Of a DNA stretch of 64,000 bases, positions 22,201 to 64,000 are shown one piece after another. The stretch spans positions 186,001-250,000 of the forward strand of contig SMMW01000022.1 in assembly GCA_004794655.1 (NCBI GenBank), read 5' to 3'. Numbering within the stretch: the stretch's first letter is position 1; every line of letters starts with the position of its first letter. Origin of the DNA: Marisa cornuarietis (taxonomy: Eukaryota; Mollusca; Gastropoda; Architaenioglossa; Ampullariidae). A model generated the notes under the pieces. That model did not search any database. It saw only the letters and a list, made by a program, of their open reading frames with translations, and was not told where the DNA came from. The position numbers and the translations under genes are program-made.

Positions 22201-24195
22201 TAATTTCCTATTGTGTGCATTGCGGTGATGTGTTCGCCATGGGTGCATAGCAAGTGTAGCCTGAAGATCCCATCATTTCCATGATGAGAGCATGCACAAC
22301 AGCAGAGGTGGGCAAAGATTTCTTTTTTGCAGACCGGTCTCAAAATTCAAAGCTATGTGGTGGGCCGGCAAAATACCAGAAATCCATGGCAGGTGACTAT
22401 GCAATAAACCTAACGATAATGGAATGGACAACAAATGAGTACATGGTGGTGTTCATTTTCTGAATTTATTGTGTAAAGTGAAGCTCATAAAAAAAACTTT
22501 AAAACCAGCCTTTCCTTTGAAGATAGCTGCCCTGATGCTCTCCTAATGACTCCATCAGACATGTCAGCCATGTTATTTGTTATCTTTGTACTTTGTCTGT
22601 GTTAGAATGTTACGGACTGCTGATTTCTAACACTTTTGTACTTGATAAATTTAATTTCGATCAAATTAACCTAGGCTGAATAAAAATATGAAAACGTGCA
22701 CATTTTGGCCAATGGGCCTGTCCAAAGACGTCCACGGGCTGCATTCAGCCCACAGGCCGTACTTTGCGCACCCCTGCACTACAGCATACAGGACAGAGAT
22801 TAACTCTTCAACTGGTCTGTAAATGAGTTACAAACTTGACATGAAATCTTAATATTAAAATAAACTGGCTAAAATATTACATTATGCTGACACAGAAATT
22901 TTCTAAACACTTAACAGTACTGTCACAATGTCTTGAAGATGCCCTATCAATGAAAAAAAATGGACATTCTGCCAAAAAAGGAAAGGGACACAGTAGACAC
23001 TTTTCAAATGCAACACATAAATTGTTGTTTGCTCCTTTTGGCGCACATGCCTGGAACCTTAAAACAAATGCATTGTAACGCTATACAACCTGCAAGTGAA
23101 ACTTTCATTTAATATAAGTATAAAGCTATCATTTACCTGATAAATGCTTCAAAATCTGCCATAAATTGATGTGTAAACTTCAGTTTTTTGACAACTTTGC
23201 TCAACAGCATAATCACAAGCTTATGGTGCAAAATGCCTTGAGTGTCAGTTCTCAGATTATATTGCACAGGTCCTTTAACCATCCTCCTGTCGTTCAAGTT
23301 AAGAGTGATGTGCCACCAGGGATCAGTCAGTAAGAACAACCCGTTACAATCCTGTTTGATACCATCATAACCCTGAAGCCTTGCTGGAAAATGATAACAA
23401 AAATAATATTAGCATCTTATGAAGTTTATGTATATATATATATATACACATGGTCTCTACATGGTGTATATATATATACACAGATAACACAAATTATAAC
23501 AGCACCTTTCATTCAACCACGGAGAAGTTCGTGATTCAACAGAAAATCTTTTTTTTTCCGAATTCTTTATGTGGGATCTTGAACATAAGAATGACAGAAA
23601 CAAGGGCAGAACTTTCTTATAAGGGGGAATGTGACGTCATAGGCTGGTCTATGTTATTTTTTCAGAGGTTTGGGGTTAGGGTTAGGGTTTGGGGTAGGAT
23701 TAGGGTTAGGTTTAGTTTATTAGGTACAATTGGGCAACTGAGTGGAGCGAACAGACGATAATGCCGCGAGCCATTTCTGTTATGGCCGCCATGTTTCCCC
23801 CCACTATAAGAAAGCTGTTCCGAAACAAAGTCACAGGATTTGGAGTAGACAAATTAAAGACAAAAGTAGAATTTCTAGATAATGTAATCATGAATACAGA
23901 TTACGGATACAGCTGGAGACTGCACCGTGTCTAAAGAATAATACGGTATAGTGGTATGAAGAAGCAAAACATTAATTTTACTAGCAACGGCGTCAGTGAC
24001 CAAAAGAAACAAGCTTATATGTGTATTACTATTGTTTTCACCTTTAATGAACGAAGGCTTTTTTCTTTTAACGAAATTCCCGCCACTCGATGCGATAATC
24101 TGCTGGTAGTCAAGCCATTCATCCTCATCATCTTCATTTTCGTCATCACTGTCGTCAGCCCCGCTGTACTGGATCATGTATCCTCTTACCCTCAT
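6776..24195 (-). CDS. HELB: DNA helicase B, complete gene, 13 exons
   Basis: Predicted superfamily 1B (RecD2-like) 5'-to-3' DNA helicase, 1420 residues against about 1090 in vertebrates. In vertebrates HELB acts in replication stress recovery and limits end resection. Exons in order: 24195-24042, 23383-23137, 22034-21913, 21388-21219, 14595-14137, 14047-14007, 13558-13412, 12347-11506, 10588-10504, 9832-8698, 8474-8316, 7916-7704, 7264-6776. All phases agree. Motifs: acidic N-terminus; Walker A GKGGCGKT about 427-434; APTGKAA about 571; Walker B VVDE about 627; GDIRQLPS about 656; KTNHRAES; ARTIHTYQGS; YTAVTRGR. Start: Met at 24195 is the first ATG after an in-frame stop. The extra length lies mostly in an acidic repeat in exon 10. 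Exon 6 (41 bp) is the least certain. Intron 4 holds a 6.1-kb element. Confidence 0.93.
7704..7916 (-). CDS. HELB: HELB exon 12 (motif VI)
   Basis: Acceptor tttgttcccag|GGTTC, donor ATGCAG|gtagcc. Encodes GSESDVVIYYVGNASGQ and HVYTAVTRGRRAVFMVG; the Arg of TAVTRG is the motif VI arginine. Ends with FHRRSRLSRRLHNEL, equivalent to FPRKTRLKHFL in vertebrates. Confidence 0.95.
8316..8474 (-). CDS. HELB: HELB exon 11 (motif V region)
   Basis: Acceptor tttgttgctag|GAGAC, donor TACCAG|gtttgt; exactly 53 codons, phase 0 at both ends. Ends LQHSWARTIHTYQ, matching the AWARTIHTFQGSE motif of vertebrate HELB, in which the frame continues into the next exon with GSE. Short and without its own Met, so easy to miss. 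Confidence 0.93.
8698..9832 (-). CDS. HELB: HELB exon 10 (domain 2, expanded acidic repeat)
   Basis: Acceptor gtgtctttag|GTATG, donor ATGCAT|gtaagt. Opens with YDCQAINELCCWHYNQH and FRVGDKICFRRNG and closes with WLCNGEVFF, all conserved in HELB. Between them the family usually has about 50 residues; here there are about 300, largely a degenerate 23-24-residue repeat (about residues 908-1082) built on SEDWEDSLSD-like units. Confidence 0.93.
10504..10588 (-). CDS. HELB: HELB exon 9
   Basis: Acceptor tttcttctag|GGAGA, donor TTCAGAAG|gtgagt. Encodes HETSQFVAFRR, equivalent to the AKTSQFIAFRRQD block of vertebrate HELB. Phase 1 in, phase 2 out. Confidence 0.92.
11506..12347 (-). CDS. HELB: HELB exon 8 (helicase motifs Ia to III)
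   Basis: Acceptor gttgccttccag|AAAAAA, donor AACTCAG|gtagcc. After about 100 variable residues come LLTAPTGKAAKLLGHK (Ia), QVLVVDECSLV (Walker B, motif II; Asp-Glu catalytic pair), ILLGDIRQLPSIEAGNFL (motif III) and LKTNHRAESDLIV (motif IV region). Confidence 0.95.
13412..13558 (-). CDS. HELB: HELB exon 7 (Walker A)
   Basis: Acceptor tgttgccag|CTGTG, donor TTAGG|gtaagg. Encodes PDQWAAAQKL and then VMSGKGGCGKTTVVSQV, the nucleotide-binding P-loop of the helicase (Lys in GKT binds phosphate). Nearly identical to the vertebrate motif. Confidence 0.95.
14007..14047 (-). CDS. HELB: HELB exon 6, tentative 41-bp micro-exon
   Basis: Proposed because exon 5 ends in phase 0 while exon 7 must be entered in phase 2. 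This 41-bp segment has a good acceptor (gttttctgcag|AAAGC) and donor (CCAAG|gtacaa), is open in the required frame and converts phase 0 to phase 2. It codes for about 14 residues of linker with no recognised motif. A transcript would decide it. Confidence 0.5.
14137..14595 (-). CDS. HELB: HELB exon 5
   Basis: Acceptor ttttccag|ATTTTG, donor CATCTG|gtaagt, phase 0 at both ends. Encodes 153 residues with FCAAGLLEKLSQREKDALYI and NGHTYISI, matching the pre-helicase region of vertebrate HELB (DLEKNALIMYSRL and DGHTYVEV). Confidence 0.92.
14785..15078. repeat. Inner inverted pair at left end of the 6.1-kb element
   Basis: The 55-bp stretch at 14785-14840 (taccatttttggtggtaaaa, then tttctttcttcgagtactta, then the taccagatgacatgac end) recurs inverted at 15024-15078. 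Together they bound about 290 bp and look like a MITE or a duplicated terminus. A further end, tttcttcttcgtactgtacc, starts at 15079. Confidence 0.7.
16691..16824 (+). repeat. 134-bp direct repeat, copy 1
   Basis: Runs from gaaacgccgccctcctgcca to caagcctcacccaggcagag. It is repeated in the same orientation at 18251-18384 with about two differences. Function unknown; no reading frame I recognise. Confidence 0.9.
18251..18384 (+). repeat. 134-bp direct repeat, copy 2
   Basis: Near-identical to 16691-16824, 1.56 kb away. The near identity suggests recent duplication or gene conversion inside the 6.1-kb element. Confidence 0.9.
18461..18680 (+). mobile_element. tRNA-derived SINE (second family)
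   Basis: A-box-like ggtagtgtagtggttaaaac and B-box-like gggttcagatctcgtc mark an RNA polymerase III head. The body has ggcgggggttttctccgggt and the 3' end has aaggtggaagcactttccaa. A second, 5'-shortened copy lies at 30860-31028 and a bare tail at 55262-55290. Confidence 0.8.
21144..21241 (+). repeat. 49-bp tandem duplication over the HELB exon 4 donor
   Basis: Two adjacent 49-bp units (21144-21192 and 21193-21241) share ctatgg, gactycactaaatgctcacc and ttg.taaaa.caaacaccc. On the minus strand the second unit carries the real exon end and donor (ACCAAG|gtgagc) and the first carries a copy (agcaag|gtgagc). Confidence 0.9.
21219..21388 (-). CDS. HELB: HELB exon 4
   Basis: Acceptor ttttgtaacag|AGGATG, donor ACCAAG|gtgagc. 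Encodes FPALTSLLSSLFP and ends EPWVFGFTK, aligning with the HPWKLGFSK block of vertebrate HELB. The donor lies inside a 49-bp tandem duplication (21144-21241), so a second donor-like site follows 49 bases downstream. Confidence 0.9.
21913..22034 (-). CDS. HELB: HELB exon 3
   Basis: Acceptor tttatgcag|AGAAAC, donor TCAG|gtaaat. Encodes a charged helical segment with FKESRDLTGSELKEFL. Phase 2 in, phase 1 out, matching both neighbours. Confidence 0.85.
22304..22776. mobile_element. Non-autonomous hAT-like MITE
   Basis: Ends cagaggtgggcaaag and, on the opposite strand, caggggtgcgcaaag form short terminal inverted repeats. Outside them sit 8-bp near-identical direct repeats, cacaacag and cactacag, the target-site length of hAT elements. 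The interior has gtgggccggc and gggctgcattcagcccacag and no transposase. It lies in HELB intron 2. Confidence 0.8.
23137..23383 (-). CDS. HELB: HELB exon 2
   Basis: Acceptor ttttccag|CAAGG, donor ATCAG|gtaaat, phase 1 in and phase 2 out. Encodes a segment with DPWWHITLNLNDRR, aligning by eye with the aromatic ITGAWWRVKV region of vertebrate HELB. Confidence 0.85.
23600..23800 (+). repeat. TTAGGG-like array with shared flank, copy 1
   Basis: Degenerate gggttagggttagggttt repeats at about 23665-23720, preceded by gtcataggctggtctatgtt. The flank and array recur inverted at 25785-25985. Lies in HELB intron 1. Resembles telomeric TTAGGG but is degenerate, so a dispersed repeat with an internal minisatellite is more likely than a true interstitial telomere. 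Confidence 0.75.
24042..24195 (-). CDS. HELB: HELB exon 1 (start, acidic N-terminus)
   Basis: Begins with ATG at 24195-24193; the frame is open further upstream but without another ATG. Encodes a stretch rich in Asp and Glu (DDSDDENEDDEDEW) comparable to the acidic N-terminus of vertebrate HELB. Ends at donor AAAG|gtgaaa, phase 1. Confidence 0.85.
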
Positions 24196-24695
24196 AATGT
24201 TTGTGGTTAAAAAACCAGCGGTGTTTCGTAAAACAAATGTTGCCTTGCACGACCTAGTTTTTAAAAAGTCTCTAACATAGTTTACCTCCACTTCTATGAG
24301 GGCGGGCTTAGGGTAAAGCAAGCTTTCATAATATTAAAGCAGAATATGACAATTACGGGATTATGGAATGGATTATGAGAATTGTATTACTAAATGCAAA
24401 TCTAAAAAAAAAGTGAAAAAACAAATTCGTCATTTTAAATTATTTTGTGAGCAACAGATAGGCTTCCGTCTCTATTTTCTGTGTAATCCGACATAAAGAT
24501 CATCTGCTGAGTATCTTAAGCACTTTTTGTTAAAAAGCTTGGGTTTTATTAGCAGACGACATCGCTGTACGGTACTCGGTCGGACACGAAAAATAAGATT
24601 CGAGATTCTTTAGTCATCTGTCACCCTCTAAGGGGTATTGAGATATTTAAAATATATACATACATATTCACATACATTCCTATATTTATTGACAG
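24196..24695. promoter_or_regulatory. HELB 5' flank
   Basis: Sequence directly upstream of the HELB start codon on the minus strand. It must contain the 5' UTR and core promoter unless a further non-coding exon exists. No TATA box at a convincing distance and no other element I can assign. Confidence 0.35.
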
Positions 24696-25557
24696 CAGGG
24701 CCAGTTCTACCTATTAATTATAGGCGAACTAGGCAGGGCCGGTGCAAGGCTGACGTGTTGCGCCCTAGGCGAAAGACAAGTACCGCTCCCCCACCCTCTC
24801 CCCCGAAAAAGTGAAACAGTTATCTTTGATTAATAAGAATTATCATTTGCCAAGAAAAAGTATATATGTTTTTTAATTTCAGGCGTGCATCATGCACACA
24901 TGGATACTTGCATGCCTACCAAATCAGACGTACGTATACACTTATGAGTAGGGGGATTTCAAACACGTACGTACTCGTCTAAAAGACTTTATATCGAGTG
25001 CACAGCTAGTGATGCAGACAAGAAATGTGCAGCACGTCTTCCTCTGGTCTTATTTTGCTGTTTGGTCTAAAACTAAAGCTATCACGTAGAGCTTCTATAG
25101 CATCTAGACCACCCTCATATCACAGTCTCGATCGCATGTCCTCATCTTGAGAGTTACACCTGACAGGTGGGCGTGAGATTCTTCCAGAGGCTAACAATAG
25201 GGCCTAGAAAGTTGTAAATCATGGTGTCAAGTGGCTGCTCGAAAAATATTCCAATAGCCAGCACCGCTCGGTGTCTGGCCTAATAGAGTCTGTTGAAAAC
25301 TAGAGAAGAATTCTATGTAGCCTATATATAGGTCTTAATATGCATTGTCTCTAATATAACCAATTTCAAATATTCTGTCAATAGAGCATAGCAACAAGCT
25401 ATCTGTTCAAACTGCATATAAACAGACGCACTTAAATATGATATTTTACCTAACATTCATATTTTTGTTAAAAAGCAGGCCATTTTTGTGCCCTCTTCGA
25501 TCTGTGACTGCGCCCTAGGCAACTGCCTGGTTCACTTGATATCTAGAACCGGCCCTG
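24696..25557. mobile_element. MITE-like element with CAGGGCC ends
   Basis: The left end cagggccagttctac and the right end, read on the other strand, cagggccggttctag are inverted repeats. A second inner cagggccggtgcaagg at 24734 suggests a nested or duplicated end. Both ends carry gcgccctaggc close by. I see no matching target-site duplication and no transposase. hAT-like by the form of the ends, but unproven. Confidence 0.6.
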
Positions 25558-25784
25558 CATTAAATATGTAAATAATTTTATGGTCATTGAGGAACAGCTT
25601 TAATATAGGTGAGCATGCAATTACTATAACAAAAATGGCATACCTGTAGGCAGAGCTATGCAAAACAGTGAAGTTTTTATGACGTCACTCGACCTCTCCC
25701 ATCGCATCACGTCATCTGCTTAAACTAATGTAACCCAACGAACCATATATTATCCAGTGAAAAAAACTAAAACATCCCTATCTT

Positions 25785-25985
25785 GTGGTTCATACCTGAC
25801 ACTAACCCTAATCCGAAACCTAACCTTAAACCTAACCCCAAGCCTAACCCTAACCCCAAGCCTAAACCTAACCCCAACCCTAACCCTATCAATAAGGGTA
25901 TTTCATTAACAGCACACAACGCCATGCCATGCCCTACCGCGCTCCCCTCTGACAAAATAACATAGACCGGCCTATGACGCAGCAT
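25785..25985 (-). repeat. CCCTAA-like array with shared flank, copy 2
   Basis: Degenerate ccctaaccctaaccccaagc repeats at about 25800-25890. On the minus strand the flank reads gtcataggccggtctatgtt, matching copy 1 at 23.6 kb in inverted orientation. Its translation gives a Gly-Leu run that is not a gene. Confidence 0.8.
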
Positions 25986-28900
25986 GCTCACCTATATCAA
26001 AGTTGTGCCACAATTAATATTAACTGGATTTTAAAAGTACACTTCCCTATGTGGAGGTGAGCTCGGTGCCCTGTGTTCACAAGGCTAAACGAACCGTGAT
26101 ACAACATATCACACATTTAAAAATTATAGCTTATGTTACACAATGAGGAGTGAGCAGAAAAGTTGATGGTTATATCAGAAGTATTTATTATAGAAAAAAA
26201 TAACCTTTGAGGTACAATAAGATGTGACAAATTTTGAAATATCTTTATCCTTTGTTAGGTGCACTTAGCATAAGAAAAATGGCAGGTAACAGCAATGAGG
26301 ATATGGATTCTTTTTTTTTTCATGGTGACCAAGTAAATACAAACATTAACTTCTGCATACATGCACACAAATGTACATGCACAGGTTCACACACTAGACA
26401 CAATAGTGGAGGGGGCAAAATTATGCAAATCAGTAAAGTCGCATCATCTGTTTCACATAGCCAGTTCTCTAACCCTATATAATTAATATGATGATATTTA
26501 TTATTATACTATACATTTACAGGTACAAAAGAGCTGCCAGGAGGTGTGCAAGAGTGAGAAAAGAATTTACAAATTTATTTTGAGAAAAGCAAAAATTTAC
26601 TGGAAATTCACTGACAGATCTTTGTGTTTTACTGAATGAAAGAACATGAGCTGTCGCATGTCTGCATGAAGTCTGTGATGATTGGGATGATCTGAACATG
26701 CATTAAAATTCCCAAATTCTTATTAGTGGCATGTCCATTTATTGTCAAACCTGGATGTGACCATAAAATCATTTATTGTGGGATATGGTAGAGCTGGAAG
26801 TTCTAAGCTAAAAAATTACAAAAACTTAGTAATTACTTTAAAATTATATTCCATGCCTATACATTTTAATCAAGATTACAAAATTATCAGGCAAATGCAA
26901 TATAGTTACACTTTATCCTGCACTCATTTTCAAAGACCGCTTTATAAGGCTTTGTTAATTTGTTTTTTGTTTGCTTTTTTTTGTTTTGCACTGCCACTCT
27001 GACAAAATCTACATTTTCTCTTGTAGTCATCTCTACTATGCTGACTTGTAATTCATTATCTTTATTACCACTATTCAACAAAACGTTTTAATTTTTCAGT
27101 TCCGCTTAATAGTCAACTTGCTCTATCACTTCATTTAATTATATGCAGCTCTCTCTCTCACTCTCTCACATAAACACACACATGCACAAACTACATATAA
27201 TGCACAAAAATTTATATTTCTTTATTTCCACACAAAGTGAAATATTATGCTGTTGACTTGAGGCTTGATACCAAAGCCAACTAGTGGTTGCTAAGATGCT
27301 AATTTACTAGAGAAAAATGGATTTATGGAAAGTAAAAATAAAGCAATTAAAGGAAATGTAACTATAAGAGGTCAACACAACAAAAGTGTCACACTTGTGG
27401 AAATATTTATAACTTTTGCCTCTGATTAAATGTAAATCAAAATGTATTCTTGTGCCTAATTGTCACTGTAATGCACACACTGTAAACACTAAAACAGCAT
27501 AGATGCAATACAAATTTCACAAAGTACAAATAAAAATATATCTGGCTCTTCATTTCTAAATCTGAATATAAGGTAGATTGAAAATAAGCTACAGCATGGA
27601 ATTTTCATTACAAACAGAATATGGGAACACTGGCTAAGAAAGTTCTACATAAAAAGCGAAGAGGAAACTAGGAAACATGGATGCTGTCAACACTGGATGA
27701 AATGCAGAGATTTATTGTGCATTTACTATGGACAATGGTACAAAAGCAACAGCTAGGTTATTACTAAATAATCAAATGAGGTAAAAATGATCTTTTTGAG
27801 CATGGTGTAGATTTCATTTCGTGGCAGGGAGGTTGGGGGGAAGTAGGGTTGGAGGGCATGTTCTGTTGTTGAAAAGTTGCAGGTGTCAGTTTTATGTGAC
27901 GATAATGAAGATTTAGTAGATCTCCTCTCTTCTGGCCATCCAGTTGTTAGTTTGTAAACATTGTCACAGTGTACAAAGACCTAACTAAGACTTACCCAAA
28001 TGTTATACACATATGTCATTTTTCAGACACCTAAGACAAAGAGATCATCACTTTCTTCTCACAACACTGATCCATTGGATAAATTAGTGCAGAAATGTTT
28101 GCACATAAATAATGGTGGCCTGGGAAAAAATGAGCAACTGTCTGGTTAAAGGTAGAGCATTTTTTCTTGATCAAGCTTTTGGTATACAGTTGCTAAAGAT
28201 ATTTTATATCCTATCACAATTGTCCAAGTGATTCCAGATTCAAAATGTTAATTTATTTTACCACTACAGTGTATTCTGAGTACATCGTTTCTTAAACATT
28301 GCATTTTGGTGCATTGTCCAAAAATGTTGATATATGTAACAACCTTTTCAGCATAAGTGAGGCATATATAATAATAATAATAATAAATGGGTGATTTGTA
28401 TAGCGCATACTCACGCTCATAAGGAGCGTGCTCTTAGTGCTGAAAACAAGAAGAATATATCATTTACTAAACTATTTACTGTTCAAATAATTATATTCAT
28501 AAAAAGTATTTCCTAAGCTAAGCAAGAAGCTCAGATCTGCAAAAAATTAAGCATACTGTACATGTAACCTACATAAATCAACATACAAAAATTCCATCTG
28601 TCAGGCAGCCCACACTTGAAATAATCTTATATATAACAGTCTAGTTTCACTGCATAACAGTTATAGTAAGAAAAACATTTTCCACAATTCAAAAGAAGCA
28701 AAAAGATGACAATTTAAATAACAGTGAGATTTATCTACAAGTGCTTTTTTGTTGTTAGAGGTTTTTCGTTGTTGAGGTTAATGATGTACATATTTCCTAA
28801 GGTTGTGTTGTCTCTTTTTCATTTAAACTAAGATTCTAATGTCTAATGTTAAACTAATATACTCATGTTTAAACAAAATATTCTTATTCTAATGTTTACC

Positions 28901-28989
28901 TGATCAGCACCATAACATGACTTTCCCTAGTGGCAAAATCGTTGCAATGTCATGTTGCCATGCCTAGTACACACTCTTGATGCTGGTTT
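25986..28989. other. Intergenic between ABCC1-like and HELB genes
   Basis: AT-rich; must hold the 3' UTR of the ABCC gene next to 28990. Contains an (ATA)n run at 28366-28386 followed by gatttgtatagcgcatactc and gagcgtgctcttagtgctga, a repeat tail related to those at 3.0-3.4 kb and 42.8 kb. No further gene seen. Confidence 0.5.
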
Positions 28990-61231
<32,242 letters not shown>

Positions 61232-61644
61232 CTGCAAGATTCAACATTAAATGCTGTTATTTAGCAATTATATTTTCTTAAAAACTAAAAAGTCATAGAG
61301 CTCATTTTGAGTGGTTTAATTATTCAAAACAACAGTGCTAGAACTTGGAGAGAATTTCAATCAGGTGCCTTATGCAAAGGTGTTCACTAATTGTATCTTC
61401 TGACATAGGCTACGTTAGGTGTGGTGGCAATTGTGGCATGTTAGAGTCAGGAATCCATCCATTGGATTCAGGAATCCAATTCAAACAATCAGGAAAATGA
61501 TGAAGGCAGCCTGGGAGAACTGGAGTGATGGCCAATGCTGGACCATAGATGAGGTAACTGCAAAAAGCCTATCAGCTGCTGAAGACCCTCACCAAGAAAG
61601 GCCAACAAAATACCTCAGTAATTGAAGACAGCAGTGCCCACAAT

Positions 61645-63620
61645 CAACTCCGCCATTGTCGATTCCAAGCCCGGATAAGAAAGGAGGTGGGTTGGGCATA
61701 GGGCTAGCAACCCTATACCATAAAAACCTTTATGCTACGGAAATGACAGCTAGAGAAGAATCTTTATCTGGTAAAGTTCACAAAGGTTCACAAAACTTTC
61801 TATCGTAGTAGCCTGTGCCCCCATTGACAACGCTGACGAAGGGGGAAAAGACAAATTCTATGGTGCACTTCAAGCGGTTTTAGACGACATCCCAAAGCAT
61901 GAGGTGATGCTCCTCATAGGCGATTTTAACGCAAGAGTAGGTAACAAAAACGAGAACAACCAGGACCTTCCGGTTAAAAGAGCAGATGGCACACCCATCA
62001 CTGAAGAGCGAGCCAAACTGAAGAGATGGGGGCAACATTTCCAACAGATTCTTAACCAGCCAGATCCATCAGTGCTACCTGAAATCATCGAAGCAGAAGA
62101 AGACCTAGATATACACATTGCATTACAAGAAATTAAGGAAATCATTCACAAAACAAAGAACGGTAAGGCGCCAGGAGGGGATGGTGTATGTGCTGAAATG
62201 CTGAAAGCAGAAGAGGAAGAGACACCACATATCCTACAAATAATCCTCTAGGTTAGAAGAAATCCCTGCCGTGGAGAAAAGGTGTTATAGTCAAGATACC
62301 AAAGAAAGAAGACCTTGGTGACTGTAATAACTGGAGAGGCATCACATTGCTATCCCTGACCAGCAAAATCTTTAGCCGTATAATCATCCAGCGCATTAAA
62401 ACAACAGTAGACTCCATACTCCGACAAGAACAACCTGGCTACCGAAAAGGACGATCATGTATCGACCATATCTTTGTGCTGCGACAGATCCTGGAACAAT
62501 CACAGGAGTGGAACAGACCCCTGTATATGGCCTCTATTGACTTTGAGAAGGCATTTGACAGCCTACATAGTGCCTCGCTATGGAAGATTCTACGTCACTA
62601 TGGCATCCCAAGGAAACTGGTTAACATCATCAAGTCCTTATACGAAAATTTTGAATGCCAGGTCATCCACAACAACCAGCTGACCGAACCCTTTAGAGTG
62701 GGCACAGGCGTCAACCAGGGGTGCATCCTGTCACCAATACTGTTCACACTGACCATTGATTGGCTCATGCTTCGAGTCACACAGGGAAGTCGACAGGGCC
62801 TATAGTGGACTCTAACCACAGTCTTGGAGGATCTAGACTACGCCGACGACCTAGGACTGCTATCCCATAGGCACCAAGACCTTCAAGATAAGACCGAAAA
62901 CATTAGTAAGACTGCCAGCATGATAGGACTCAGAGTCAACACTAAAAAAAGCATAAGTCCTAAGGAACAATAGAACAAATAATAACTCTATCACAATCAG
63001 CGGTAGTCCACTAGTGGACGTAAAAAGAATTTGTGTACATAGGCAGCAAGGTGACAGCAGATGGTGACTGTGAACAGGAGGTCAACACCAGGATCTGCAA
63101 AGCCAACCAAGCTTTTGCAATGCTTAAGCCCATCTGGAGATCCACTGGCCTCAGCAGCCATACAAAGATCAGGATCTTCAAGAGCAACGTCCTCAGTGCC
63201 CTCGTATATGGGTCAGAGTGCTGGAAGACCACAGCCTCCATCGAGAAAAAGCTAGAAGTGTTCCAAACCAAGTGTCTGCTGCGCATACAAAAGATCTTCT
63301 GGTCCACCACCATCTTAAATGAAGAACTGCGCGAGAGGGTGGGGATGTGCACCTTGGCAGAAGCGATCCAACTGCGGCGTTGGCGATGGTTAGGTCACGT
63401 GTGCCGCATGCATCCAGACTCAATCCCCAGAACAGCCCTGCGATGGACACCATAGGGAAAGAGGAACAGAGGGAGGCCCAAAGAGACGTGGAGGCGATCC
63501 ATCGAAAAAGACCTCAAGAACAGAGGCCTATCACTCGAGACAGCCCCCAGAACAGCAGCAGACAGAACCAGATGGAGGTCCCTAGCTGTCGTGCCAGACG
63601 GTACAAGGGGGACTGATTGA
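61645..63620 (+). mobile_element. RTE-like LINE, reverse transcriptase kept, endonuclease mostly deleted
   Basis: The 5' region matches the copy on the other strand at 60.9 kb. After a deletion comes LLIGDFNARVGNKNENNQ, then RADGTPITEE, GKAPGGDGVCAEML, MASIDFEKAFDSLH, GTGVNQGCILSPILF, DYADDLGLL-like sequence and ALVYGSECWKTT, ending in a GATTGAT tail at 63611. Frameshifts and stops throughout. Deletions differ from those of its partner, so the two are independent. Confidence 0.85.
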
Positions 63621-63689
63621 TGCCCACCTTCTCACAGAAAGCTTTGGTGTACTCAACCAGCAGACTGAATATTGCAAAGACCTGTAAAA

Positions 63690-64000
63690 CTTCCAGATGA
63701 TGACAGACGCTGATATCCCAAAACACAACCAGACTAAAACCAGAAGTAACAAATACGGTAAACAGTTTGAAGGAGGAAAATCGTCTCGCGCTGGCAATGT
63801 CCCAGATGAGCTGCTCAAACAGGGTGGGGTTAGAAAGAACAAATGCCCGCATTGCTATGTGGTAAAGAATCTGGAAATGCAAAAAAAGCCCAAAGAATAG
63901 ATGCAATCGTTAGCCATACTCCTTCCAGAAAAGGAAACAGCAAACAATGCCAGAACTACAGAACAACAAGCCCGATCACCCACCCAAGAAAGTCCATACT
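63690..64000 (+). mobile_element. LINE reverse transcriptase fragment, runs off the window
   Basis: Frames include EGGKSSRAGNVPDELLKQGG, NLEMQKKPKE and then, shifted, a segment resembling QSLVIPLPKKGNLKQCQNYR of LINE reverse transcriptases. Decayed and cut by the window end. Confidence 0.65.

Noticed and set aside
24195..24321. Longer HELB N-terminus using the frame upstream of 24195
   Set aside because: The frame is open but contains no ATG before an in-frame stop; only non-ATG starts are available.
25767..25991. Gly-Leu repeat open frame on the minus strand
   Set aside because: It is the translation of a degenerate TTAGGG-like array, not a gene.
63623..63676. A 54-bp open segment (VFAIFSLLVEYTKAFCEK, minus) with acceptor-like and donor-like ends just upstream of the first ABCC exon seen
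   Set aside because: The phase fits, but the residues do not match the ABCC region expected before exon 61231-61103, and the area is filled by LINE sequence.

Overview
The window is eukaryotic genomic DNA: AT-rich, intron-rich and crowded with retrotransposons, SINEs and MITE-like repeats. The transposon set (RTE-like, CR1/L2-like, I-like and DIRS-like fragments, plus a tRNA-derived SINE whose tail ends in GTAAAACACC) and the protein-coding sequence suggest a lophotrochozoan, most likely a mollusc and perhaps a marine gastropod. That assignment is inference; nothing here names a species.

Two protein-coding genes lie in tandem on the minus strand. The first, complete in the window, is DNA helicase B (HELB). 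It runs from a start codon at 24195 to a stop at 6776 in 13 exons whose splice phases all agree and sum to 4263 nt (1420 residues plus stop). It carries the Walker A, Walker B, GDIRQLP and C-terminal TAVTRG helicase motifs of superfamily 1B. The second is a long (TMD0-containing) ABCC1/MRP1-type transporter. Its 5' end lies beyond 64000, and 28 exons are in the window from 61231 down to the stop at 28990. They also sum to a whole number of codons (4428 nt, 1475 residues plus stop) and cover part of TMD0, the L0 linker, TMD1, NBD1, the linker, TMD2 and NBD2. All exon borders were read by eye from splice sites and phase.

Layout: 1-6775 intergenic, with an RTE tail, CR1/L2-like LINE pieces and a nested SINE; 6776-24195 HELB, whose intron 4 carries a 6.1-kb element with long inverted ends; 24196-28989 intergenic, with a telomere-like repeat array and a hAT-like MITE; 28990-61231 the ABCC gene, whose introns hold a 3.8-kb composite insertion (SINE, CR1/L2, DIRS and LINE pieces), RTE tails, a nearly full-length I-like LINE and an LTR element; 61232-64000 upstream ABCC intron filled by an RTE copy and the start of another LINE.

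The most unusual item is the LTR element at 53758-55503. Its degenerate gag-like internal region is followed, one frame shift away across a C-run, by a clear LIN28-type cold-shock domain (RNP1 KGWGFI, RNP2 VFVHQS, GFRSL). No pol was seen. Other points of note are an expanded acidic 23-24-residue repeat in the HELB helicase insert, a (TG)30 tract abutting an ABCC splice acceptor, a candidate GC-AG intron, a 49-bp tandem duplication of a HELB splice donor, and inverted TTAGGG-like arrays around HELB exon 1.
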